From the NCBI GenBank assembly GCA_031281925.1, contig JAITES010000158.1, positions 1 through 9,511 on the forward strand: a DNA stretch of 9,511 bases, in the 5' to 3' direction. The translations under genes and the position numbers were made by a program. Under the pieces are notes generated by a model, which saw nothing but the letters and a program-made list of their open reading frames with translations, made no database searches and was not told the DNA's origin. The stretch is from Treponema sp. Its GTDB lineage: Bacteria > Spirochaetota > Spirochaetia > Treponematales > Breznakiellaceae. Each line of letters opens with the position of its first letter. Position 1 is the first letter of the stretch. Positions 1 through 6,380 of this stretch are shown here, in pieces.

Positions 1-864
1 CGTATAGAGACTGAAGCCTCATCTCCCTGGGAATACCGGAACAGGATGCAGTTCCACACGGTGCGGCAGGATCATGTCCGGGCTCGTCCCCCTTCCGGAA
101 AATCCATACTTCCCCGCAGCGTTTCCCTTCTGGGCCTCAAGGCCCGCAAAAGTGTGGAAATTGTCTCCCTGGACGATTGCCCCATTGCCGATCCCCTGAT
201 CCGGAAGGCTCTTAAAAACCGGGAAGGCATAAAAGCGCCGCCTGATAAAGACCGTTTTACCGTCTATGCCCGGAACGGGCTTCTTCTCTGTGAAGGGGGA
301 ACAAGCCGGGGCAAAACCGCCCTTCTCGGCAGGGAAATAGGCGTTGACGCGGGAGTTTTCTTCCAGAGTAACGGGGAAATGCTTGAAAAACTGTGCAAAG
401 ATATTCTTGAAACTACAGAACAGGCTGAAAAAGACCTTCCCGCGGCGGATATTTTCTGCGGGGTGGGAACCTTTTCGCTCTTTCTCGCCGGACTGTTTCC
501 CCGTATAGAACTGGTGGAGATAAACAGGCAGGCCCTCTCTCTTGCGCGGGAGAATCTTCGTTTTGCCTCCGGGGAAAGGGAATTCTTTGCCCTGAGTGAC
601 CAGGCCTGGGCGAAACAGGCTGAAAAACCGTACGGCTTTATTGTCGCAGATCCCCCGAGGGAAGGTTTTTCTCCGGGACTGCTGGCCTGGTTCTGTGAAA
701 AGGGCCCTCCCCGGCTGGTCTATGTGTCCTGCGATGCGGCTACACTGGCCAGGGATGCGGGGGCATTGAAAAAGGGAGGCTATACGCTTCATTCACTGAA
801 ACTTTTTGATTTTTATCCTCAGACAGCCCATATTGAAAGTATGGCTGTTTTTATCAGGGAATAG
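1..864 (+). CDS. TrmA/RumA-family RNA (uracil-5-)-methyltransferase, 5'-partial
   Basis: SAM-dependent enzyme that methylates C5 of a uracil in tRNA or 23S rRNA. The frame is open from base 1 and the conserved stretch SPWEYRNRMQFH (codons 9-20) reads across the first internal ATG at 46, so the true start lies upstream of the window. Visible motifs, counting codons from base 1: FFQSN near 120; the SAM-binding loop DIFCGVGTF from 150; an acidic LVEIN following it; ADPPREGF; the catalytic cysteine in VSCDAATLARD (Cys244); and the C-terminal FYPQTAHIESMAVF, typical of the family. A cysteine in LDDCPIADP sits where family members conserve one. The 287 visible codons are about two thirds to three quarters of a usual member; any TRAM domain or Fe-S cysteines would be off-window. 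Target base (tRNA U54 or rRNA) cannot be decided. Six bases separate it from the next gene, suggesting one transcript. Confidence 0.93.
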   Translation, partial: RIETEASSPWEYRNRMQFHTVRQDHVRARPPSGKSILPRSVSLLGLKARKSVEIVSLDDCPIADPLIRKALKNREGIKAPPDKDRFTVYARNGLLLCEGGTSRGKTALLGREIGVDAGVFFQSNGEMLEKLCKDILETTEQAEKDLPAADIFCGVGTFSLFLAGLFPRIELVEINRQALSLARENLRFASGEREFFALSDQAWAKQAEKPYGFIVADPPREGFSPGLLAWFCEKGPPRLVYVSCDAATLARDAGALKKGGYTLHSLKLFDFYPQTAHIESMAVFIRE

Positions 865-870
865 AGACTA

Positions 871-2577
871 GTGAAATATGGAATAAAACGGATTTTTTCA
901 GGGATTTTCCTGTTGTTTCTCTGCCTGAATCTTGGAGCGCAGGCAGGGGACGGAGGAGAAGCTGCGGCAAAACCGCTCTGGCGGCAGGCAATGGGCGGGG
1001 TGATGATCGGGATCCCCACGGTGCAGGCCCAGTCCATCGTAGTGGTTCTGGACAGCGGAAATATCAAGGCATATTCGGCCCAGGGGAAACCGCTCTGGGC
1101 TTTTTTCGCACGGGGCAGGCTTTCTCCCTATGTGTCACGTTCTCCGGAAGGTACAAGCTATATATCCAGAACCAGCGGCGCCTTTATTGCGGTGAACCGT
1201 TCCGGCAGAGAACTGTGGCGCGTCAATCCCGGCGGCCCCCTGGTTTCTCCTGCGATCTGCGGCTGGGACGGGAGGATCTTCATCCCCACAGAGCGGCGGA
1301 TAAGCTGTTTTACCGCCTCCGGGCAGAGGCTCTGGCAGCTTACCCTGGACAATTCCCTCTCCCTTCCCCTCAAACCGGATCAGAAAGGCGGTCTTATAGC
1401 GGCTTTGGGAAACAGGACTTTCCTTTCGGTAGATCCTTTCGGCTTTTCGACAGCGTACAGCCTCAGGGATGATCCTGCGGAGATTCTCTCCCTGCCCCCC
1501 GTAAAAAACAGGGGCAGCTACCGTTTTTTGGTTCTCTATAAAAACACCCAGGCGGAAATCATCGATCCTGATGCGGAAAGCGGGAGACCCTATACCCTGC
1601 CCCGGCTTCCCGGCCCGCCTCTGGCCGCGGCCAGCCGCATGAACAGGGCCGCCGCATTGCTGGAAGACGGAACGGTTCTGCTTGTCTCGGGAGATGACGG
1701 AAGTTTTCTCTGGACAGGAGAAAGCCATCGCCGAAGGAACGGCGAAGACAGGGCCTCGGTACTCTACGACGAGCGGGGAATATATGTGCTCAGCAGGAGC
1801 GGGGCCAGCGGTTTTACCGAAGACGGAAGGAGGCTCTGGCTGATACGGCTCGACGGGGCCGCCGGAATCCCCGCCTTTGACGACGAAGGGCTTCTCTATT
1901 CCGGGGGAAGCGACTGGATTCTCAACGCATACAGGCTGGAAAACCGTGTCAGGAGGGGGCGGCAGTCCCTCTACGGCTCCATGAGCGAAGGCCGCTACGG
2001 TACCGGAGACCCTCCCCCCTCGCCCTGGGCCTCGTACTATTACCGTTTTGAAGAGGGAGAACTCAAGGCCCGTTTCGCGGAAATCGATAACGCCGTGAAA
2101 AAAGGCTCTCTGGGAACCAACGAACTTGCCTATACCGCCTACCTCATGGAGGTGATAGGCGCGGGCATGGACCAGCCCGGAGCGTCGAGGCTCCACCCTC
2201 CGGTTCAGCCTGCCTACAGGGCTCAGGCTCTTGAACTCCTGGGAAGCATCGGTTCCAGGGAAACCCTGCCTTTTCTGGCGGATATCTTTAGCCGGGAGAG
2301 CGATCCTGTCGTCAGGGCCCGCAGCGCCCGGGCTGTCGGGGCTATCGGCATCGATCCTGAAGGCCTTGCCATGAGGGCCTTTATGCAATCGATCTACAAG
2401 GCCCGGGAGGATGATCAGGTGCTCATGGCCCTGTGTTCCGCCATCGGCGCCCTCTGCCGTTTTTCAGGCCCTCCCCTAAGCGACACGGGGATACGGCTTC
2501 TCAATTCCCTCTCCGCGGGAGACAGACCCAGGCCGGTTCAGGCCCAGGCCCGCCGGGAACTGAAAAGCCTCAGGTGA
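871..2577 (+). CDS. Exported PQQ-like beta-propeller / HEAT-repeat protein
   Basis: Predicted secreted 568-residue protein of unknown exact role. It starts at GTG 871, 6 bp after the methyltransferase stop; only a weak GGGA (857-860) precedes it, so coupling to the upstream gene is likely. Residues 1-25 form a signal peptide (Lys/Arg start, long Phe/Leu core, AQA at the likely signal peptidase I site). The one early cysteine lacks a proper lipobox. From about residue 60 to 355 there are repeated propeller-blade signatures ending in a Trp: GKPLWAF, GRELWRV, GQRLWQL, GSFLWTG and GRRLWLI, typical of PQQ-type (BamB-like) repeats. A helical linker follows (about 388-430), then HEAT-like helices from about 449 (ALELLGSIG, VRARSARAVGAIG). 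Both repeat types usually bind proteins, so an envelope scaffold or assembly role is plausible, as is a sensor domain. The family call is firm; the function is inference. Confidence 0.88.
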   Translation: MKYGIKRIFSGIFLLFLCLNLGAQAGDGGEAAAKPLWRQAMGGVMIGIPTVQAQSIVVVLDSGNIKAYSAQGKPLWAFFARGRLSPYVSRSPEGTSYISRTSGAFIAVNRSGRELWRVNPGGPLVSPAICGWDGRIFIPTERRISCFTASGQRLWQLTLDNSLSLPLKPDQKGGLIAALGNRTFLSVDPFGFSTAYSLRDDPAEILSLPPVKNRGSYRFLVLYKNTQAEIIDPDAESGRPYTLPRLPGPPLAAASRMNRAAALLEDGTVLLVSGDDGSFLWTGESHRRRNGEDRASVLYDERGIYVLSRSGASGFTEDGRRLWLIRLDGAAGIPAFDDEGLLYSGGSDWILNAYRLENRVRRGRQSLYGSMSEGRYGTGDPPPSPWASYYYRFEEGELKARFAEIDNAVKKGSLGTNELAYTAYLMEVIGAGMDQPGASRLHPPVQPAYRAQALELLGSIGSRETLPFLADIFSRESDPVVRARSARAVGAIGIDPEGLAMRAFMQSIYKAREDDQVLMALCSAIGALCRFSGPPLSDTGIRLLNSLSAGDRPRPVQAQARRELKSLR

Positions 2578-2599
2578 CAGCATAACGAGGATTTATAAT

Positions 2600-2628
2600 T
2601 TGAGTCTTTTTCATCTATGATGTATGAT
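2600..2628 (+). promoter_or_regulatory. Predicted sigma70-type promoter for the p83/100 gene
   Basis: TTGAGT (2600-2605) and TATGAT (2623-2628) are separated by 17 bp in the AT-rich 81-bp spacer between the propeller gene and the p83/100 homolog. Each hexamer matches consensus at 5 of 6 (-10) or 4 of 6 (-35) positions. An alternative -10, TATACT at 2628-2633, has a poorer 22-bp spacing. The rest of the spacer holds no gene. Confidence 0.55.
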
Positions 2629-2644
2629 ATACTATGATCGAGCG

Positions 2645-2650
2645 AAGGAG
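2645..2650 (+). promoter_or_regulatory. Shine-Dalgarno AAGGAG fixing the p83/100 start
   Basis: AAGGAG lies 8 nt before ATG 2659 and selects it as the start codon. An overlapping reading frame that begins at 2624 has no comparable site. Confidence 0.75.
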
Positions 2651-2658
2651 CTGAAGAA

Positions 2659-4251
2659 ATGGCAGAAAGAAACAAGTATTCGGGGCTGTTCCAAAACTTC
2701 ATATATATTTTCTTTTTCGTTGCAGGTCTTGCCTTTGCCCAGGTGGATCAGGCGGAACTGGAGAGGAATCAGGCTCCGGTGGTCTTTATCAACTATGAAG
2801 GCCCCCAGTCCCGGATCGAAACCAGGGCCCAGATACGGAGTATCGGCTATGGCCTGGGACTCTCCGCACTCAACGGCCGGACCGGGGCCGGAAACCGTTA
2901 CTTTGTGATCCATTCGGTTTCCCCAAAGGACGGCGATAAACTCGATTCTGATATTTTCGGACTGGGAGTAGACACGGGGGTGGATCACATCAGGAACCTG
3001 AGAACCATCATTCAGGGTTATCTTGAGGGAGCCTACAACTATTCCCCCGAAGATGCGGCCCTGCTTGCACGATACGTGACCATCTACAACGCGGTATACC
3101 GGGGGAACTGGGATTACTTCGGCGGCCGTTACAAACAGGCGGTCGTGGGCTATCTTAGCCCTGAAAAAGCCGGTATTTCGATACGTTTCGATGAATGGCC
3201 GGGCCAGACACTCATGCTCATTCCCCTCGGCCCCGGCGGCGCCGGTTCCCTGAGCGCGGTCAATACATCTTCACTTTCGGACTCTTCGGTGGTGGAGGAG
3301 ATGCGGCGGCAGGAAGACCGGGGTATCGAAGACCGTAAGGAGATGGTTGACCTCAAGGAGAGGGAAGCCTCGGAAGCCGAACAGCGTGCCCAGGTTCAGC
3401 GGGAAGCCATACGGGAAGAAGAGCGCCGCATTACCGAAGAACGCTCCCAGGTCAATCAGGAGCGGAATCAGACCGCCAGGGAGCGGGAGGAAACCCGGCA
3501 GGAACTTGCCCAGGGAACGATAAGCCCCGAGCAGGCCGAAGCCAGAAATGAAGAAATCGACCGGCGGGAACAGGCAGCCGAAGAAAAATCCCAGGAACTT
3601 GACAAGAGGGAAGAGAACCTTGCCGGGCAGAGGGAAGAGGCCAGACAAACCGAGGAATTTGCGGAACAGAAGAGTGAAGAGGCCCAGCAGGAACGGGAAG
3701 AGATAGCCCAGGATCAGCAGGAGATCATCATTGAAGAAGCTTCACGGCCCCAGACCGCGGAAGCCGGTATTCTGGGCGGCAGGATCGAGGTTCAGGGAAG
3801 TTCCGTGGGGAGGCTCCTCAGCCTCCAGCCCGGTTCGGGGGCGGAGCTTAAACGTTCACCGCTTGATACGGTAAACCTGAGAACGGTGGTGATGCTGGAC
3901 GGCAAGATTCTTGCCATTGCCGGTGAAAACAAGGGGAACGGGGCGATCAGGCTTATTGAGATAAACGGCAGCAGTCTTGAGATGGCCAAACAGGGCGACA
4001 CCGACATTCTGGAGGGAAGCCCCCTCTGGGTAAATGGAAACGATCTCTATGCCATTGCCCTGAACAGGGAAGGCGGATCCCAAAGCCTCTATCTGGCCCG
4101 TTTCGATACCGGCCTCAAACAACTGGCACGGTCAACGATAACGGTAAATCCCTTTGCCTCGGTGATCTTCCAGGGAGAATACCTGGCCACCCAGCGAACG
4201 GACGGTTCACCCCTCCTGCTCAAGTCCTCTGATCTGAGCGAATACAAATGA
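2659..4251 (+). CDS. p83/100 antigen family protein (Borrelia_P83), exported
   Basis: Homolog of the spirochetal p83/100 antigen, a periplasmic or envelope-associated protein whose molecular role is not established. The 530 residues fall into four parts. A signal peptide (1-27) has a Phe-rich core and AFA before the probable cleavage. An N-terminal globular domain (about 28-205) contains FINYEGPQ, IIQGYLEGAYNYSPEDAALLARYVTIYNAVYRGNWDYF-type sequence and GRYKQAVVGYLSPEKAGIS, the part that identifies the family. A long Glu/Gln/Arg-rich helical coiled coil (about 211-361) follows. The C-terminal domain (about 370-530) is rich in beta-strand repeats such as GKILAIAGEN, GNDLYAIALN and GEYLATQR, resembling propeller blades. 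No cysteine occurs anywhere, which suits an exported protein. From memory it is shorter than the roughly 700-residue Borrelia protein, mostly in the coiled coil. It has its own promoter and a strong AAGGAG site. Confidence 0.88.
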   Translation: MAERNKYSGLFQNFIYIFFFVAGLAFAQVDQAELERNQAPVVFINYEGPQSRIETRAQIRSIGYGLGLSALNGRTGAGNRYFVIHSVSPKDGDKLDSDIFGLGVDTGVDHIRNLRTIIQGYLEGAYNYSPEDAALLARYVTIYNAVYRGNWDYFGGRYKQAVVGYLSPEKAGISIRFDEWPGQTLMLIPLGPGGAGSLSAVNTSSLSDSSVVEEMRRQEDRGIEDRKEMVDLKEREASEAEQRAQVQREAIREEERRITEERSQVNQERNQTAREREETRQELAQGTISPEQAEARNEEIDRREQAAEEKSQELDKREENLAGQREEARQTEEFAEQKSEEAQQEREEIAQDQQEIIIEEASRPQTAEAGILGGRIEVQGSSVGRLLSLQPGSGAELKRSPLDTVNLRTVVMLDGKILAIAGENKGNGAIRLIEINGSSLEMAKQGDTDILEGSPLWVNGNDLYAIALNREGGSQSLYLARFDTGLKQLARSTITVNPFASVIFQGEYLATQRTDGSPLLLKSSDLSEYK

Positions 4252-4267
4252 ACCGCCTCGCCCTAAA

Positions 4268-4286
4268 GCTCCCCGAACCGGTGAGC
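4268..4286. terminator. Possible weak hairpin between convergent genes
   Basis: GCTC (4268-4271) pairs with GAGC (4283-4286), with an internal C-T mismatch and two further C-G pairs (4273/4281, 4274/4280) around a 5-nt loop. Only a TTTT at 4291-4294 follows on the plus strand, and nothing U-rich follows on the minus strand. The 70-bp gap 4252-4321 separates converging genes, where a terminator is expected, but this one is poor. Confidence 0.25.
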
Positions 4287-4321
4287 GGACTTTTGGGTAT
4301 TAGACCCCACTGCGAATAGGC

Positions 4322-4921
4322 TTAGCCGCCGTAGATGTGATTCAGGCTGTGGAGAAGATCCAGGGCTTTTTCCTTGCACTTCCCGCAGCCGGTGCCTATC
4401 TTGGTGGCCGCCTGAAGATCCTCCCAGGTACGGGCCCCGTTTTGGTATGCGTGTTCAATATCCTTGTCGGTAATTGAAAGGCATGAGCAGATCTCCGTAG
4501 CGGCTTCCTTGAGCATCCCTTCCCGGCCTGTTTTGGAAAGATAGTCGTCAATCGCCGCCCGGAGTGCCTTGTCTCCCAGCACGGAACAGTGGATCTTGTT
4601 TTCGGGGAGGCCTCCCAGTTTCTGTACCAGATCCTCAGGCCTGATATTGTATGCGTCCCGGATATTCATGCCCTTGATCGTCTCCGAGAGCATGCTTGTG
4701 GAAGCAATGGCGCTGGCGCAGCCGTAGGTCTTCCAGCGTACATCGCTGATAACATCATCATCGATCTTGAGGAGCATCAGCATCTGATCCCCGCATTTGA
4801 TATTCCCCGTGAGCCCCTTGGCATTGTAGGGAAAGACCGACTCATCCCCGAATATGACATTCCTGGGATTGGTAAAGTGGTCTTTTACCGTATCTGAATA
4901 TAACCAGTCCTTCATAAGCAT
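4322..4921 (-). CDS. nifU: NifU-like Fe-S scaffold: IscU domain plus [2Fe-2S] BFD-like domain
   Basis: Scaffold on which Fe-S clusters are built with sulfur from the cysteine desulfurase encoded just upstream. Residues 1-130 are an IscU/NifU N-terminal domain with the three cluster ligands Cys43 (in KCGDQM, with Asp45), Cys68 (YGCASAIASTS) and Cys112 (KIHCSVLG). Residues 140-185 are a bacterioferritin-associated-ferredoxin-like domain with Cys145, Cys147, Cys179 and Cys182 (CxC-x31-CxxC) for a permanent [2Fe-2S] cluster. At 199 residues it lacks the third, Nfu-type domain of full-length Azotobacter NifU (about 310 residues); the protein ends cleanly at TYR-Gly-Gly, with no frameshift evident. 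ATG 4921 is favoured over the second Met because GAGG (4928-4931) sits 6 nt before it. It lies 25 bp after nifS, probably in the same operon. Nothing here shows nitrogen fixation; housekeeping use is as likely. Confidence 0.93.
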   Translation of the reverse strand: MLMKDWLYSDTVKDHFTNPRNVIFGDESVFPYNAKGLTGNIKCGDQMLMLLKIDDDVISDVRWKTYGCASAIASTSMLSETIKGMNIRDAYNIRPEDLVQKLGGLPENKIHCSVLGDKALRAAIDDYLSKTGREGMLKEAATEICSCLSITDKDIEHAYQNGARTWEDLQAATKIGTGCGKCKEKALDLLHSLNHIYGG

Positions 4922-4946
4922 AATTAACCTCGTTCTCCCGTAAAAG

Positions 4947-6155
4947 TCACGCGCTGAGCGTTGACATGGCCCGCAGCTTCTCGATGATGGGCGGCAGGCT
5001 TTCGATGATATAATCTACATCTTCTTCCGAAATTCCCCAACCTAGGCTGAAACGGATCGAGCCGTGGGCCAGTTCAGGGCCCGCGCCGATAGCCAGCAGC
5101 ACATGGGACGGGTCAAGGCTTCCCGAAGCGCAGGCCGAACCCGTGGAGGCTTCGATCCCCGCCAGATCCATGGAGAGGAGTATCGCCTCCCCTTCCGCTC
5201 CGGGAAAAGAAACATTCAGGGTGTTGGGAAGTACATCCACAGGGTGTCCGTTTATCTTGATGTTGGGAATCTTTTCCAGAAGACCGTCCCTAAGCCGGTT
5301 ACGGAGGAGACGGAGCCTTGCGCCGTAGGCGTCTACCTGGCCCAGGGCTATTTCCGCAGCCTTGCCGAAACCCAGAATCCCCAGATTGTTGTAGGTGCCC
5401 GCCCGGATTCCGTCTTCCTGATGCCCTCCGTGGATAAGGGGGGAAATGGGCGCGCCTTTCCTGATATACAGTGCGCCGACACCTTTGGGCCCGTAGATCT
5501 TGTGGGCCGACATGGTCAAATAGTCGATCCCTAAATCCCGGACATTCACCGGTATTTTACCTACCGCCTGTACGGCATCGGAATGTATCCACGCTCCGGC
5601 AGCCTTGGCCAGCCGGGTAATCTCCTTGAGGTCTTCAATGGTGCCAATCTCGTTATTGGCCATCATCACCGACACAAAGAGGGTTTTGGGGCCAAGAGCG
5701 GCCTTAAATGCGTCCATATCGAGTTTGCCGTATTGATCCACCGGAATAAAGTGAACCTTGAAGCCCAGACTTTCCGCATCCTTGCCTGAATTAAGCACAC
5801 AGGGATGCTCTATGGCGCTGGTGATAAATTCATTCCGCCCTTCCTTAAAGGCCGCTCCGTTTTTGTCTGCGGCCAGCCGTTCCATGGTGCGGAACACCGT
5901 ATTGTTCGACTCCGAGCCTCCCGAGGTGAATATTACCGTCCCGGAAGCGTCCTTGAGGTTTCCACCGGCATAGACGCCAAGCAATTTGCCTACCGCCCGC
6001 CGTGCTTCCTCCACCCGCGCGTGAGCATAGCGGCCCGAGGCGTGCATGCTGGAAGCGTTCCCATAGGTATCGAAGTCTTCAATCATTGAGGCTTTTACCT
6101 CGGGATTAAGGGGTGTGGTCGCATTATAATCAACATAAATCCGTTTTTCGGACAT
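4947..6155 (-). CDS. nifS: Cysteine desulfurase, NifS/IscS group I
   Basis: PLP enzyme that converts cysteine to alanine and hands the persulfide sulfur to the NifU scaffold encoded 25 bp downstream. Counting from the Met at 6155 (402 residues, usual family length): opening RIYVDYNATTP; the PLP-phosphate loop TSGGSESNN near 77-85; His117 in EHPCVL, which stacks on the cofactor; Asp193 and Gln196 in HSDAVQAVGK; the Schiff-base lysine Lys219 in SAHKIYGPKGVG; and the catalytic Cys342 in STGSACASGSLDPSHVL, the group I (NifS/IscS) signature. The start at 6155 is preferred because GGAG lies 6 nt before it. An in-frame ATG at 6167, 4 codons upstream, has only a weaker AAGG at 9 nt. It is transcribed leftward from the promoter at 6232-6260 through a leader of about 70 nt. 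Confidence 0.95.
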   Translation of the reverse strand: MSEKRIYVDYNATTPLNPEVKASMIEDFDTYGNASSMHASGRYAHARVEEARRAVGKLLGVYAGGNLKDASGTVIFTSGGSESNNTVFRTMERLAADKNGAAFKEGRNEFITSAIEHPCVLNSGKDAESLGFKVHFIPVDQYGKLDMDAFKAALGPKTLFVSVMMANNEIGTIEDLKEITRLAKAAGAWIHSDAVQAVGKIPVNVRDLGIDYLTMSAHKIYGPKGVGALYIRKGAPISPLIHGGHQEDGIRAGTYNNLGILGFGKAAEIALGQVDAYGARLRLLRNRLRDGLLEKIPNIKINGHPVDVLPNTLNVSFPGAEGEAILLSMDLAGIEASTGSACASGSLDPSHVLLAIGAGPELAHGSIRFSLGWGISEEDVDYIIESLPPIIEKLRAMSTLSA

Positions 6156-6160
6156 TTTTT

Positions 6161-6164
6161 TCTC
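6161..6164 (-). promoter_or_regulatory. Shine-Dalgarno GGAG deciding the nifS start
   Basis: On the minus strand GGAG ends 6 nt before ATG 6155 and itself overlaps the alternative upstream ATG at 6167. The spacing favours 6155 and gives the usual family N-terminus. Confidence 0.55.
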
Positions 6165-6202
6165 CATGTTCTCTTACCTTATTATTGAATAAAAGCCGAA
6201 AT

Positions 6203-6219
6203 CTTACAAGAAGTGTAAG
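6203..6219. repeat. Perfect inverted repeat CTTACA-N5-TGTAAG in nifS leader
   Basis: Six-base arms 6203-6208 and 6214-6219 around AGAAG. If nifS transcription starts near 6225, this sits at about +7 to +23, the position of an operator or of a 5' leader hairpin. No known regulator motif is recognised with confidence. Confidence 0.5.
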
Positions 6220-6231
6220 CCTTTCCATACA

Positions 6232-6251
6232 ATAATAATCATCTTTATTAT
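6232..6251. repeat. Inverted repeat ATAATAA-N6-TTATTAT over the nifS -10 region
   Basis: Seven-base perfect arms 6232-6238 and 6245-6251 around TCATCT. The left arm contains the predicted nifS -10 hexamer and the right arm lies in the -35/-10 spacer, so a bound protein would block the promoter. The arms are pure A/T, which raises the chance of coincidence. Confidence 0.35.
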
Positions 6252-6260
6252 CAAAGTCAA
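6232..6260 (-). promoter_or_regulatory. Predicted sigma70-type promoter for nifS-nifU
   Basis: Read on the minus strand: TTGACT (6260-6255), a 17-bp spacer, TATTAT (6237-6232). Both hexamers match consensus at 5 of 6 positions. The expected start is near 6225, giving a leader of about 70 nt to ATG 6155. Its -35 box is only 8 bp from the -35 box of the divergent mutase promoter. Confidence 0.65.
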
Positions 6261-6268
6261 TTCATATT

Positions 6269-6297
6269 TTGACTATATGATTAATAGGATTTATAGT
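6269..6297 (+). promoter_or_regulatory. Predicted sigma70-type promoter for the mutase-PUR operon
   Basis: TTGACT (6269-6274), a 17-bp spacer and TATAGT (6292-6297) on the plus strand; each hexamer matches consensus at 5 of 6 positions. The expected start is near 6304, leaving a leader of about 77 nt to TTG 6381. The -35 is the mirror image of the nifS -35 (AGTCAA at 6255-6260). Confidence 0.7.
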
Positions 6298-6303
6298 GAA
6301 GAT

Positions 6304-6323
6304 CCGACCGATTCGGGTCGGTC
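6304..6323 (+). repeat. GACCGA/TCGGTC inverted repeats at the mutase transcription start
   Basis: Two overlapping alternatives exist: CCGACC (6304-6309) with GGTCGG (6316-6321), and GACCGA (6306-6311) with TCGGTC (6318-6323), each perfect over 6 bp with a 6-nt loop. Placed at about +1 to +20 of the predicted transcript, it could be an operator or a 5'-end RNA hairpin. Confidence 0.45.
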
Positions 6324-6359
6324 CATAGAGTAACCGGCTTTATGTGACAGACGCCTATT

Positions 6360-6376
6360 CCTCTGGCAAGCGGAGG
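6360..6376 (+). promoter_or_regulatory. Shine-Dalgarno GGAGG inside a leader hairpin (mutase)
   Basis: GGAGG (6372-6376) is the only good ribosome site near the mutase start and lies 4 nt before TTG 6381. It is paired in CCTCTG (6360-6365) against CGGAGG (6371-6376), 6 bp with one G-U and a 5-nt loop. This supports the TTG start and suggests reduced or controlled initiation. Confidence 0.45.
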
Positions 6377-6380
6377 CCTT

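Noticed and set aside
46..48. ATG 46 as the true start of the methyltransferase
   Set aside because: Conserved family sequence continues upstream in frame to base 1, and the enzyme would lose its N-terminal part.
871..960. Lipoprotein signal for the propeller protein at its early cysteine
   Set aside because: The residues before the cysteine are LLFL, without the small residue required at -1; AQA at the end of the hydrophobic core fits signal peptidase I better.
1135..2388. A 417-codon open frame on the minus strand opposite the propeller gene
   Set aside because: It has no domain or motif I recognise and no ribosome site, and it lies wholly within a gene that has a signal peptide and clear repeats. 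Long antisense frames are common in GC-rich coding DNA.
2624..2908. Short plus-strand frame overlapping the start of p83/100
   Set aside because: It overlaps a well-supported gene in another frame, has no ribosome site of its own and shows no family features.
4322..6155. Evidence for a nitrogen-fixation island
   Set aside because: Only nifS and nifU are present, and their neighbours are ordinary. These genes also serve general Fe-S assembly.
6156..6380. A known riboswitch, T-box or small RNA in the nifS-mutase gap
   Set aside because: Only short hairpins are visible; no conserved riboswitch core or intrinsic terminator is recognised, and each leader is under about 80 nt.
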